DNA of 15,249 bases from Acanthamoeba castellanii str. Neff (lineage: Eukaryota > Discosea > Longamoebia > Acanthamoebidae): positions 1 to 15,249 of the forward strand of contig NW_004457243.1 of NCBI RefSeq assembly GCF_000313135.1. The letters are read 5' to 3'. Below, in pieces: positions 1 to 8,000 of this stretch. Each line of letters begins with the position of its first letter. The first letter of the stretch is position 1. The notes beneath the pieces were generated by a model. The model did not search any database and was not told where the DNA came from. It saw only the letters and a list, made by a program, of their open reading frames with translations. The translations under genes and the position numbers were made by a program.

Positions 1-304
1 GGCGGTGGGAGGTGGTGCCGACGGCGACGACGGGACGGCCGCGCTGGTGGCGGCCCTGGCGGCGGGCGGCGTCGGGGCGGCATTGGTGGCGGCCGCGGTG
101 GTCGGGGCCGCGGTGGCGGTGCTCTGGTGGCGCCAGCGGGCGCTGCGGAATGCGCGGATGACGCTCCAGGAGAAGGCGGCGGGCGTGTTCGGCAAGGTCA
201 TGTCGGACCCCAGCCTGGCGGCCCTCCACAACCGCTGCCAGTCCAACCCGCTCTTCGAGGACACCTGGAAGACCGTACCCGAGTGGCCGCCAGAGGCCTT
301 GTAA
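1..304 (+). CDS. C-terminal end of a type I membrane protein (5' partial)
   Basis: This open frame runs in from the left edge and stops with TAA at 302-304. It begins with a Gly/Ala/Asp-rich linker, followed by an Ala/Val/Gly-rich hydrophobic stretch of about 30 residues ending in LWW. Basic residues (RQRALRNAR) follow directly, which marks the cytoplasmic side of a transmembrane helix. The remaining tail of about 50 residues is hydrophilic and ends NPLFEDTW..EWPPEAL. I infer the final exon of a single-pass surface protein with an extracellular N-terminus upstream. A GTG at position 5 is not a believable start because the frame stays open to the window edge. The tail shows no similarity to the tail of the metalloprotease at 5054. 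The family is not recognisable from this piece. Confidence 0.6.
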   Translation, partial: AVGGGADGDDGTAALVAALAAGGVGAALVAAAVVGAAVAVLWWRQRALRNARMTLQEKAAGVFGKVMSDPSLAALHNRCQSNPLFEDTWKTVPEWPPEAL

Positions 305-467
305 ATCGAATCCTCGTCATCCAAAAGAAATCTTCATTTCTAGCCCTCCTATACACAGGTTATGACGACCACTGAAGTTGCGTTGCTTCTATCATCTTCA
401 TCTTCTATGGTGCATCGTCATCTGAGCGTTAAAAGAGAGAATGATTTTCTTTTCCGGAACTAAGGGA
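305..467. other. Intergenic 3' flank
   Basis: This is the AT-richer flank downstream of the partial membrane-protein gene. I see no credible coding exon, RNA gene or repeat. It probably holds the 3' untranslated region of the left gene and the junction of the duplicated block that begins near 468. Confidence 0.4.
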
Positions 468-1235
468 AATGGTTTTCTTTGTTTTTACTGTCTTGGCTGT
501 GCGAGGGCGAAGGACAGAGAGCGGAGAGGGATGGAAGCCACACAGCTGCGACGACCACAGATGCGGCCGCGAGGGGATGATCGCCAGGGCGAGATCCAGG
601 GCCAGGAGGAAGGGAGAAGGAGACCGACCGAGTAGAGGATGGAGATGGAGCACGGCGGTGAAGAAGAAGGAGACCGGCCGGTCCCGAGTAGAGGATGGAG
701 CAGATCTCAAGAACGGGCGATCGAAGAAGCACGAGTCCGTCCTTGCTGCTGCCCTCGCCCTCCTCAAGCACAGTAAGTTTCTTTTTCTTCTCTTCCCCCA
801 CCCCTCAATTCGCTTTAATTCAATACGCCTTGGTTTATTTTATTTATAAATTAATTCCTTTCTACTTCTCATCATTATTTATGAATTATTTTTATATTTT
901 CGTAGTGGGTGCGACAGAAGAGGAGAGGGCCTTTGTTGCGCGGGTCGAGGAGGCGGCCTCCAACCGAGGGAGATGAAGGCGACGACGAAGGCGAAGGCGC
1001 CGAGAAAGACGACAGACAGCGCACGCTGGCCGTGTGCCGCCTCGTTCGGGAGCACCTCCGCACGCGCGACCCCGTACTCACCCACGACCTCGCCCCGCAC
1101 TGGCTCCACGCCTCTCGTATCCCCCTCCCCCCTGGCCGCCACCGTGTGTCGTGTCGCCGTGTCGCCGTGTGCTCAGCAAAGGTCGTGTGCGTGTGCGTGT
1201 TGCAGGGCTGGGGCGGGTGGAGGAGCGGCTGGCCC
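468..1235 (+). pseudogene. Truncated, frame-broken copy of the 5' end of the RhoGAP/F-box/ankyrin gene
   Basis: This block is a clear copy of 11769-12529. It covers the ATG region (531), exon 1 (to 772), intron 1 (773-905, same GTAAGTTTC donor and AT-rich body), exon 2 (906-1143), the GT-rich intron 2 (1144-1205) and the first 30 bases of exon 3. Similarity stops abruptly after GGCTGGCCC at 1235. Introns are retained, so this is a genomic duplication and not a retrocopy. The copy cannot make the same protein. Exon 1 carries a duplicated segment (GAGTAGAGGATGGAG occurs twice) and is out of frame from ATG to donor. Exon 2 has about seven extra bases after GAGGAGGC, which leads to a TGA. The RhoGAP-like peptide RTRDPVLTHDLAPHW is still readable in another frame. 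I infer a decayed paralogue. Confidence 0.82.
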
Positions 1236-1623
1236 TCTGACCTACCGTGAGGTCATCGACGCGGGGTACTTCTTCCCCTCGGCCAACTCGATCGACTTCC
1301 AAGCCGGCGTCCGCGTGCTCAAGAACGAGTCTCAAGGCCAAGGCGCCACATCGGCCCTGACTCCGGACCTGCAGCGCGCCGTCGACCGCGTCACCGGCGG
1401 ACCGCATTCCAGCTCGCTCCTGCGCCTCAACTCGTCGCTCCAGTGCTACCAGCCGCCTCCCGTTTGTGTGCCGCTGCTCGCAGGTGTCGGCCAAGCTTGA
1501 GTCTGGCGCACCCTTCGTCAACAGCTCGGACGACGGCTACAGCATCGTCGACTACTACCAGCTCAGGTTGGCTCTCGATTACGCCCTCGGCAGCACCAGC
1601 AGCAGCAACAGCACAGGTTGCCC
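1236..1623 (+). pseudogene. Unidentified exon fragment fused to the broken copy
   Basis: Just past the duplication breakpoint an open frame gives a protein-like segment. It begins YREVIDAGYFFPSANSIDF and ends near LLRLNSSLQ at 1443. A second protein-like segment, VSAKLESGAPFVNSS..., starts at 1484 after an AG and runs to about 1620. The two frames do not join through a normal intron: the obvious GT at 1443 gives the wrong phase, and the in-phase GT at 1462 would leave a 22-base intron. I do not recognise the family. The abrupt junction with the RhoGAP copy on the left and with a mobile-element terminus on the right suggests a stranded gene fragment. It could also be part of a real gene whose splice sites I have misplaced. 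Confidence 0.4.
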
Positions 1624-1709
1624 CAGGGTCACTCATCATCTACTCAGTGGGATTCGAACCCCAAGGACGTAAGAAGAGCGATGAATGCGAGAGAGAAGAT
1701 ACTTCAGCG
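1624..1709 (+). repeat. Solo terminus of the AT-rich element
   Basis: The outer half, CAGGGTCACT...CAGTGGG, matches the reverse complement of 4951-4996. The inner half, GGATTCGAACCCCAAGGA through CGTAAGAAGAGCGATGAATG to ACTTC, matches 3757-3817. This single block therefore combines sequence held separately at the two ends of the AT-rich island. It looks like a complete terminal repeat left without the body of an element. It sits between two gene fragments. Confidence 0.65.
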
Positions 1710-1998
1710 CGCTGTCGCCCGACGGAAAGATGATCGCCTGCTCCAACACGCTGGCCGTCAATCTCTTCCGATTAGACGAGTCCACGTCTAAGACCAAGGA
1801 GGTGCAGGTGACCAAACACGACGCCAAGCTCACTGCATGGTACGCGTCTCTCCACGCGCCCACCCAACTGCAGACCGCACTGACCTCGGCCGGGGTGTGT
1901 GTTGCGTTGGATCCGATCGGCACCACAGGGACAACTACCTGGTGACCGGTACTTTCAACGGTGGCCTGCAGCTGATCGACATGCTGCCGATCCCCTCA
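1706..1998 (+). pseudogene. WD40-repeat gene fragment (possibly UTP4/cirhin-like)
   Basis: Two exons join cleanly. The first includes ALSPDGKMIACSNTLAVNLF and ends TG at 1839. The intron 1840-1928 runs from GTACGC to CACAG. The second exon starts G-GAC at 1929, restoring a Trp codon, and continues NYLVTGTFNGGLQLIDML. SPDGK and the V-x-G-x-x-x-G-x-L-x-x-x-D pattern are typical of WD40 blades. The run SPDGKMIACS is reminiscent of the nucleolar small-subunit processome protein UTP4/cirhin, but a generic WD40 protein fits equally well. No start codon is visible, and the frame runs straight into the foldback repeat at about 2000, so this is a truncated fragment. Both flanks are repeats, which suggests that insertions or rearrangements dismembered the gene. 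Confidence 0.45.
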
Positions 1999-1999
1999 A

Positions 2000-2420
2000 A
2001 GTCCGCCGCTCATGGTCGCCTGCTGCTCATGGTCGCCCTCCGCTCGTCGCCGAAGTCCGCCGCTCGTGGTCGTCGTCCGCAGGAGCAGGCGCAGCCGCTC
2101 AGGTTGTCTTCGTGGCCTTGTTGGATGCCTTCGTGTTTGGTGAGGGTGCCCTCTTTCTGTCCTTCTCATTGTCATCGTCGCTGCTGGTGCTGCTGCTACC
2201 ACCGCCGTTGATGTCTTCGTTCTCGTTGATACCTTCATGGCGCAACACAAAGTTCGAAGTGAATTGTGGCGTCCACACATGAGCGGCACGAGCGGCGGAC
2301 TTCGGCGACGACCATGAGCGGCACGAGCGGCAGACGACGACCACGAGCGGCGGACTTCGGCGACGAGCGGCAGGCGACCACGAGCAGCAGTCGACCATGA
2401 GCGTGGTCGCCAAGCGGCGG
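2000..2420. repeat. Foldback-type inverted repeat
   Basis: The left arm, about 2000-2080, reads GTCCGCCGCTCATGGTCGCC and onward. It is nearly identical to the reverse complement of the right arm, about 2330-2420, over roughly 80 bases; both contain CGCTCGTCGCCGAAGTCC. The arms flank a central segment of about 250 bases. Shorter internal repeats of GAGCGGCGGACTTCGGCGAC recur in the right half (2281-2365), so the right arm is partly tandem. There is no coding content. The structure suggests a non-autonomous foldback element or a hairpin-forming satellite. Its left edge coincides with the end of the WD40 fragment. Confidence 0.7.
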
Positions 2421-2626
2421 ACGAAGGCGGAGCAAGGGTGGAGCGAAGGAGGAAAAATTGTCCATCTGTTTGTCCATACAGTGTAAGGTGAAATTGGTGA
2501 AATCAATGTGCTGGCACATTGATTAGCTTCCAAGGTCCGTCTTGCAAAAGGAGACACTTGTCAATATATTTCTATTACTATTATGATGCTTTATCACTAC
2601 TCTTTCGGTTGACCGAGACGCGGCCC
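2421..2626. other. 3' flank of the Cys-rich gene
   Basis: No coding exon or repeat was found. The segment becomes AT-richer toward 2540-2600 and probably includes the 3' untranslated region of the minus-strand gene that ends at 2627. Confidence 0.35.
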
Positions 2627-3556
2627 TCACCTTGCCGTCCCGTCCCAAGTGCAGGCGCAGTCGGTCCACCTATTCGTGTAGTGTGGGGTCGTGCACTCGT
2701 GCGGGCAGAAGCACGAGCAGTCGGTGGCATTACGAACTCCGTCGTTTATGCACACGCAAGAGTCACGCCAACCGTCCTGTTCGCAGCACGTGCACGAGCA
2801 GTCCGGGTTGCGCACCGCGGAGTTGTGACACCACATCGAGCATGAGCACGCGCAGTCAGCGCCGAGCACGCCACCGTAGAGGCACTCATTGGAGCACGAG
2901 CACGAACAGTCGTCCAGGTTGAGTATGCCGCCGTTGGCACACGGCTGGCACTCGCACGAGCAGTCGGGGCCGCGAACGCCATAGTTGAGGCACTCATTGG
3001 GGCAGTCGCACGAACAGTCGTCCAGGTTTTGTACGCCGCCATTGGTACACGGCTTGCACTCGCACGAGCAGTCAGGGCCGCGCACCGAATTGGTGGGGCA
3101 CTCGTTGGCGCACTCGCACGAACAGTCGGCCGGGTTGAGTATGCCGCCGTTGGCGCAGTCGGGGCAAGAACAGCCGCACGCCATGTTTCTCGAGCCACGC
3201 AGGCAGGTGTTATTACACTCGCAAAGGCACGCATCAGTCTGGGTCCCGCCATTGAAGCACAGCATGCCGGCGGTACAGTCGCAGGTGCAGTCAGGGTTGA
3301 AGACACCGAAAGGGCAGGTGCTTGTACAGGAGCAGTCGGGTTGGGTTGTGTAGCCATCCGAGCAGGCGTTGGGGCAGGCGCAGCCATAGTTCTCGTCGGG
3401 GTACTGGACCAATGATCCGCCATTGACGCAGGTGAGGGGCTGGCCAAGGGGGACGCCCATCGTGCACGCCATAAACTGGGCGCTGACCCTTAGGCCGACC
3501 GAGATGGCCAAGAGGAACACCGCCAGATAGCCTAAGTTCCGTGTACTGCTCACCAT
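2627..3556 (-). CDS. Secreted cysteine-rich repeat protein
   Basis: This is an intact, intronless 309-codon gene with ATG at 3556-3554 and TGA at 2629-2627. Residues 1-27 form a good signal peptide: a basic N-region (STRN), a hydrophobic core YLAVFLLAISVGL and a plausible cleavage after VSA. The rest is a ladder of cysteine modules of about 13 residues in two alternating types. One resembles CANGGILNLDDCSC and the other resembles NECLNYGVRGPDCSCEC. The tetrad DCSC occurs eight times, with variants DCTC and DCAC. The spacing recalls very short EGF/tenascin-like loops, but most modules have fewer than the six cysteines of a true EGF domain. There is no transmembrane helix or GPI signal at the C-terminus, so a soluble secreted, vacuolar or wall-associated protein is likely. 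The exact repeat family is not one I can name. A role in adhesion or in the cyst wall is only a guess. Confidence 0.85.
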   Translation of the reverse strand: MVSSTRNLGYLAVFLLAISVGLRVSAQFMACTMGVPLGQPLTCVNGGSLVQYPDENYGCACPNACSDGYTTQPDCSCTSTCPFGVFNPDCTCDCTAGMLCFNGGTQTDACLCECNNTCLRGSRNMACGCSCPDCANGGILNPADCSCECANECPTNSVRGPDCSCECKPCTNGGVQNLDDCSCDCPNECLNYGVRGPDCSCECQPCANGGILNLDDCSCSCSNECLYGGVLGADCACSCSMWCHNSAVRNPDCSCTCCEQDGWRDSCVCINDGVRNATDCSCFCPHECTTPHYTNRWTDCACTWDGTAR

Positions 3557-3729
3557 GGTACGCTTGTTTGGGTGTTCAGGTTAACAAACACCCCTTCGAA
3601 GTCCACACCTTTTCGCATTTGCTTCCTTCAGCACAAAGCTGGTTTTAAGTTATTTTTCCAGTTTGCTTATTTGCATGCCACACCGTGGAAAGGAAGGTGG
3701 CTGGAGTGGCGATCAGCACACTGCCAGCC
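3557..3729. other. 5' flank of the Cys-rich gene
   Basis: This presumably contains the promoter and 5' leader of the minus-strand Cys-rich gene. I see no TATA-like or other motif firm enough to annotate. Confidence 0.3.
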
Positions 3730-3747
3730 AAAAGCCAGCTGGCTTTT
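3730..3747. repeat. Perfect 18-bp palindrome at the edge of the AT-rich island
   Basis: AAAAGCCAGCTGGCTTTT is its own reverse complement. It lies about 10 bases outside the left terminus of the AT-rich element, where composition changes sharply from host-like to AT-rich. Confidence 0.75.
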
Positions 3748-3756
3748 AATAATTAT

Positions 3757-3817
3757 AGGATTCGAACCCCAAGGAGGATGTAAGAAGAGTGATGAATGAT
3801 GAGAGAAGACTACTTCC
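3757..3817 (+). repeat. Left terminus of the AT-rich element
   Basis: It matches 1648-1709 over about 60 bases, including GGATTCGAACCCCAAGGA, GTAAGAAGAG, GATGAATG and ACTTC. It lacks the outer CAGGGTCACT part present in the solo copy. The first 25 or so bases are inverted relative to 4951-4980. Confidence 0.65.
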
Positions 3818-3988
3818 CCCTTTATTCAAGGACAGTAGAAACAAAAAGGAAATAACAGTTAGACATACAAACAGAGTACTCATTAAAAAGTGACAGTGTG
3901 AAATTGTACACACTCTATGTGTCTGTTTGGATAGACATGTTCTGGTGAACATTGTGAGTAAGAAAAAAGTATCTTTCATAAACATTTT

Positions 3989-4900
3989 TCAATATCTATT
4001 CATTGCTTCCATCAATAATTGGACATCTAATTTGCAGTAATAGATAAGACATTCTTTAAAGGTTGTGAACCCTTCTTTATCCCACAGACTTAATGCTTTT
4101 TGATAGTCTTCCTCTTTGCATGCCATAATCCTTAATGAAGTATAAAAATGATTTATATCTGGTAAAACTGTATCTTCCTTTTGTGTTTTCAAACCCATCA
4201 TCTGTGCAAATCCATTTAAATTAACATTTGGTGGCAGGAAGTTCCATAATCTAATTTCATTATCTGATTCCCCTTGCAGATGAAATTTTTGAGTTCATCA
4301 AATGAGGAATTACTTCTAATTTGTACATGCACTTGGTTTTGAATAACTCCTTGATTTTTAATCTATATATTTCTTTAAAGGATTCATCATTCAGATCTTC
4401 CATTAATTTTCCAATGTTGCCACAAATGATTTACCTGCATTTATATCCACATGACTTATCATCTCACTGCCATTAATCATCATTACAAATGCTATTGGTT
4501 GATGTCTGGATAAACTTTTATTTATCCTATGATCCTTTTAAATACAATTTTCATTTCTTTGGTTTGGTGATGCCTCATGTGTGTTTGTTTTTAAGCTCTT
4601 GGCATCATTGTACTTGAATGGTTTTGCACATTCAGGACAATAGAGACCTCCTTCTGGCAAACTTTAGAAGATAACTGTTTGAAAAAAAGGGACCATCTGT
4701 GTCATCATGTAACTTTCAGATATTATGGCTTTTGCATTTAAATCATGAATCAACTTTCTGCCCCACCTTGTGCATTCAATTGAAAAATTGATTTGGTAGC
4801 TGTATCTTTGTATTGATCTTTGCAAACAATATCTGGATGATCAATTCTTGTATCACTATGGAATTGTTTCTTTAATTCCAAGGCATCAAGCTTTATTTAT
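3989..4900 (-). pseudogene. Degraded family B DNA polymerase (DNA_pol_B_2 type)
   Basis: The best-preserved piece is the frame 3989-4201 and its upstream extension to about 4250. It contains LPDINHFYTSL, then EEDYQKALSLWDKEGFTTF, then YYCKLDVQLLMEAMNRY. The order 'LP-x(3)-FY-SL', 'EDY-x-A-x-x-W', 'T-x-x-E', 'Y-x-x-x-D-V-x-L-L' matches the exonuclease III region (Y-x3-D) of protein-primed polymerases of Polintons, adenoviruses and linear plasmids. Upstream on the same strand, other frames give a zinc-binding-like piece (GLYCPECAKPFKYND, about 4600-4670) and a piece QPIAFVMMINGSE (about 4490), as expected N-terminal to the exonuclease. Several frame changes and stops separate the pieces, so it is not functional. 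Palm motifs downstream of the exonuclease are absent. The family call is firm; the element class is inference. Confidence 0.65.
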
Positions 4901-4950
4901 TTTATTGGTCTTTCTTTCATTAAAGTGAATACCTAAACATCTCCTTTTAT

Positions 4951-4996
4951 CTCTTACGTTGGGATTGAATCCCACTGAAGATGATTAGTGACCCTG
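4951..4996 (-). repeat. Right terminus of the AT-rich element
   Basis: The reverse complement reads CAGGGTCACTAATCATCTTC, then AGTGGGATTCAATCCCAACG and TAAGAG. It aligns with the outer and middle parts of the solo copy at 1624-1683 with a few substitutions and small deletions. It is inverted relative to the left terminus at 3757. Confidence 0.6.
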
Positions 4997-5053
4997 TGAA
5001 ATTTGGCCTTGAGCCATGATGGTCACTTACACTTCGAAACGCAGGCGCAACAT

Positions 5054-8000
5054 TCAAGAGCTGCCGCTATGGACGAAGCCCGAGGCCTGGGGAGAGTACA
5101 TGTCGTTGACCTGTTGCTGGGTGATTGGGGTGTCGTGGAGCTGTGTCGACGAGGAGGAGCAGGCCACCGATGTCCTTCGGCGCAGCGGCTCCGGTGCCTT
5201 GAGGCTATTATACTTCCACACGAGAACCAGCGCAACCACTGCGACGGCAGCCACCACGAGGAGAGCCACTGGCACGGCCACCGCAACGGCTACGAGCGGA
5301 GAGACCCACCACCGCCACCGGAGGCGTCCCGGGATCCCGCCTTGGGAAGGAGTGAGCGTGGGTGACGTCGTGGAGAAGGGCGACTTTGACGGCGTGGATG
5401 ACGGCGAGGGAGATCGGGTGGCTGATGCCGTGGGCGACTGTGTCGCTGAGCGCGAGGGCGATCTGGTTGGTGATGGTGTGGGCGATGGTGTGGCCGGTGA
5501 CACCTGGGCTGGCGAGCTCGTGGGCGATGAGGTCGCGGACCCGACGGCCGTGGCAGAGCGCGTTGGCGATTGCGAAGACGACGCAGCAGCAGGCGAAAGC
5601 GTGGACGTGGCAGACGGCGTTGGCGACTGACTCGGTGGTGGTAGCGTTGGCGATGGAGACCACGAAGGAGAGCTTAGCGCAGCCACCGGAGACGCGGATC
5701 GGCTGGGGGACACTGACGTCGTTGAGGTCGGAGATGCGGACGGGGTGGTTGCCTGCTGATCTTGCGAAGTAGTGATCATGATAGAGGCCGCCAGGGAGAA
5801 CGATTGGGATGCGGCGTCGAACACCCGCACGGCCAGAGTCGAGCCGACCCGCAGCTGCCCTGCCATGGGACCAGCGACGGCCCACCTCTCCGTGCCGTCC
5901 AGGTCGGGCGCCTGTGTGAAGCCCCAGGTCCGCGTGGGACTGTGCCAGGCGAGGTACATCCCGTTCAGGACGTACACCGGCGCAGTGTAGTTGATTCCCA
6001 CGAGGGTGTAGGTGCCCATCGGGATGTCGCCCGCGGCTCCGCTGAGGACCAAGTCCTGCGGGGGGTCCACCCACTCGGGCGCTCTCTCCTGTTCAACCGG
6101 TTCGGGCAGGCACGTGATGGAGAGTGGCGGGTAGCCCGGCTGGTTGAACAGCAGACCCCAGTCCTGTGTGTTGAACCCTTGGGTCGCCGTGTCGAAGCTG
6201 TACACCATTTCGCCGGTCCAGGTCTGCGGCGGACTCTGACCCCCGGTCCAGAGTGCCACGGGGGACGGAAAGGCCCCCGTCGCGCAGTTCCGGAAGATGG
6301 TACGGTGAAACCACGGACCCAGGCACAGAGAGCCAGTGGTCTGGCGATAGGTGGGAAAATCGGCGACAGAGGCCCCGTCCCACTCGTAGACGCCGTCCAT
6401 GTCGTTCCCGTACCACGCGGTCGTCATGTTGGCGATGACGAATCGCGAGCAGTAGCCTACCGGCAGCGTCGGCTCGCAGTACGACACCAGCCGGCTCTGC
6501 GGAGGGCTCGTGCCGCCATTGGGACAGGCCCTGCAGGTGACTCCGTCGGCCGAGTAGGTGTTGGCCGGGCAGGGCTGGCAGTCGCCGTTGGCGTCCCTGC
6601 CGTGTCCCTGCAGGCACTTGCACTCGCTGATGGCCACAGCACCAGCTCTGTCGGTGGTCATGTAGGCCGGACAAGCGGCGCACTGGTTCTCCGCGGGCGA
6701 GAACATGCCGCGAGGGCACGCGTGGCGCACTCGGATGATCGCCGTGCGGTCGTTGGTCAAGGCCCGACCGTTCCACTGGACCGGGCTCTCGCTTTGTTCA
6801 CGAACGATAGACAGGAACCCATACCGGTTGCTGTCCGAGTAGAGCGGGTATACATCGCCTCGCCATTGGGTGTCGTAGGTCAGACGCCGCTCGTAGTTGG
6901 CCACGTGCTCGTTGTCAAGCCACGCCTTTGGACCGATGAGCTCGTAGAGGCCCGACAGGCCCGCGCCCGTATCGTCGAAGCGAAGGCGGCGCCTCGCGTT
7001 GGGCAGCATGGAGCCGCAAGACAAGCTGACGGTCGTCTCACTGGCGCTCGAGCTCACCGCCGCCCAGATCGGTTCATTGGGGCCGACCGGTACCTCGATG
7101 CCCAGACACCCGTCGTAGGTGGCGTCGTCGGCGCCAACGCGCGGAGGACTGCTGTGGTAGTGCTGGCCTGCAGGAAACACACGGAAGACGCCCAGCTCGC
7201 TGTTGCACTGGCTCACCGAGACTACCGCCGCTTGGTGCACACTGGAGTCCAGCCGCACGACCACTCCGCGGCTTGGCCAGGTGAGCGTTTGCCCGCATTG
7301 CAGCACCGGCACGTCGGCTCCGGGCTGGCATCCGGCGATCGTGCAGCCGCGGCCTTCCATGCGCTCACCACTCGGGCGAAGGCGGGTGATGCGAATAGGC
7401 AGACCGTCGGCCGTGGCCTGGCTCGCCGTGACCTCGATCAGCACCGGCGCGCGGCCTCCCATGCCGTAGACGTAGGGTGCCGCCGCGTTGACCATGCCGT
7501 CTCGCAGCGAGAGGGTGCCCGGAGCGGCGTCTATCAGGAAGCTCCGTTCACCCGTGGAGCCGGTTTTGCTGCCGTCCGTAGGGAGAGGCTGTCTTCGGTG
7601 ATGAGTACGCCTCGAGCAAGACTGGGGCTGGCCAGGTTGAACCAGCTGAGATAGATCCAGTTGTCGTAGTGCCCGTAGATGGCGCTAACCGTGGGGATGC
7701 GCACGGTCTTTAGCTTGTCGCCGTTGGCCGCGTGGATGGGCGGCAGCGTGTAGGTGGCCACAGTGGGCGGCCCATCGTCGATTGTGTAGGCATCGACCGG
7801 GTACGAGGCCTTGGTGGGAATCCATCCCATCACGTCCTGGTAGCCCGCCTGAAAGACCGGGAAAGCCCTCCGCGCTTCCCATGGTATCGTACGGATTGCC
7901 GTACTCGTACCAGTCTGACTGAGCGACAACGTCCACCCGGCTGGCATGCGGCAGTCCCATGTTGTGGCCCAGCTCGTGAGTGCCGGTCCCTACCCACAGA

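Larger units (their letters stand above)
3757..4996. mobile_element. Relic of a DNA element with a protein-primed-type polymerase
   Basis: This 1.2-kb island is far richer in A and T than the surrounding GC-rich DNA. It is bounded by imperfect inverted termini. At the left is GGATTCGAACCCCAAGGA followed by ATGTAAGAAGAG. At the right, on the opposite strand, is GGGATTCAATCCCAA followed by CGTAAGAG. Inside, the minus strand holds pieces of a family B DNA polymerase, described separately. I infer an internally deleted, inactivated copy of a Polinton/Maverick-like or linear-plasmid-like element. The size is far below a complete Polinton (roughly 15-20 kb from general knowledge). No integrase, capsid or ATPase gene is present. 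Confidence 0.6.

Noticed and set aside
1648..1664. tRNA-like T-arm sequence (GGATTCGAACCCC and relatives at 3757 and 4961)
   Set aside because: The reverse complement resembles GGTTCGAATCC of a tRNA T-arm, but the stem pairs at only about three positions and no anticodon arm or acceptor stem is found. The motif is part of the element terminus.
2746..3447. Second minus-strand frame of 233 codons inside the Cys-rich gene
   Set aside because: It is a frame-shifted shadow rich in Ala/Thr/Arg/Pro. The 309-codon frame has the signal peptide and the regular cysteines.
3746..3985. Small minus-strand frame at the left end of the AT-rich island
   Set aside because: It has hydrophobic, Ser/Thr/Phe-rich text with no motif, and overlaps the element terminus. 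AT-rich non-coding sequence explains it.
5762..7654. Long plus-strand open frame of 630 codons
   Set aside because: It lies antisense to the protease gene, is rich in Arg/Ala/Gly/His as expected from GC-rich antisense, and has no domain. The minus-strand reading carries real motifs.
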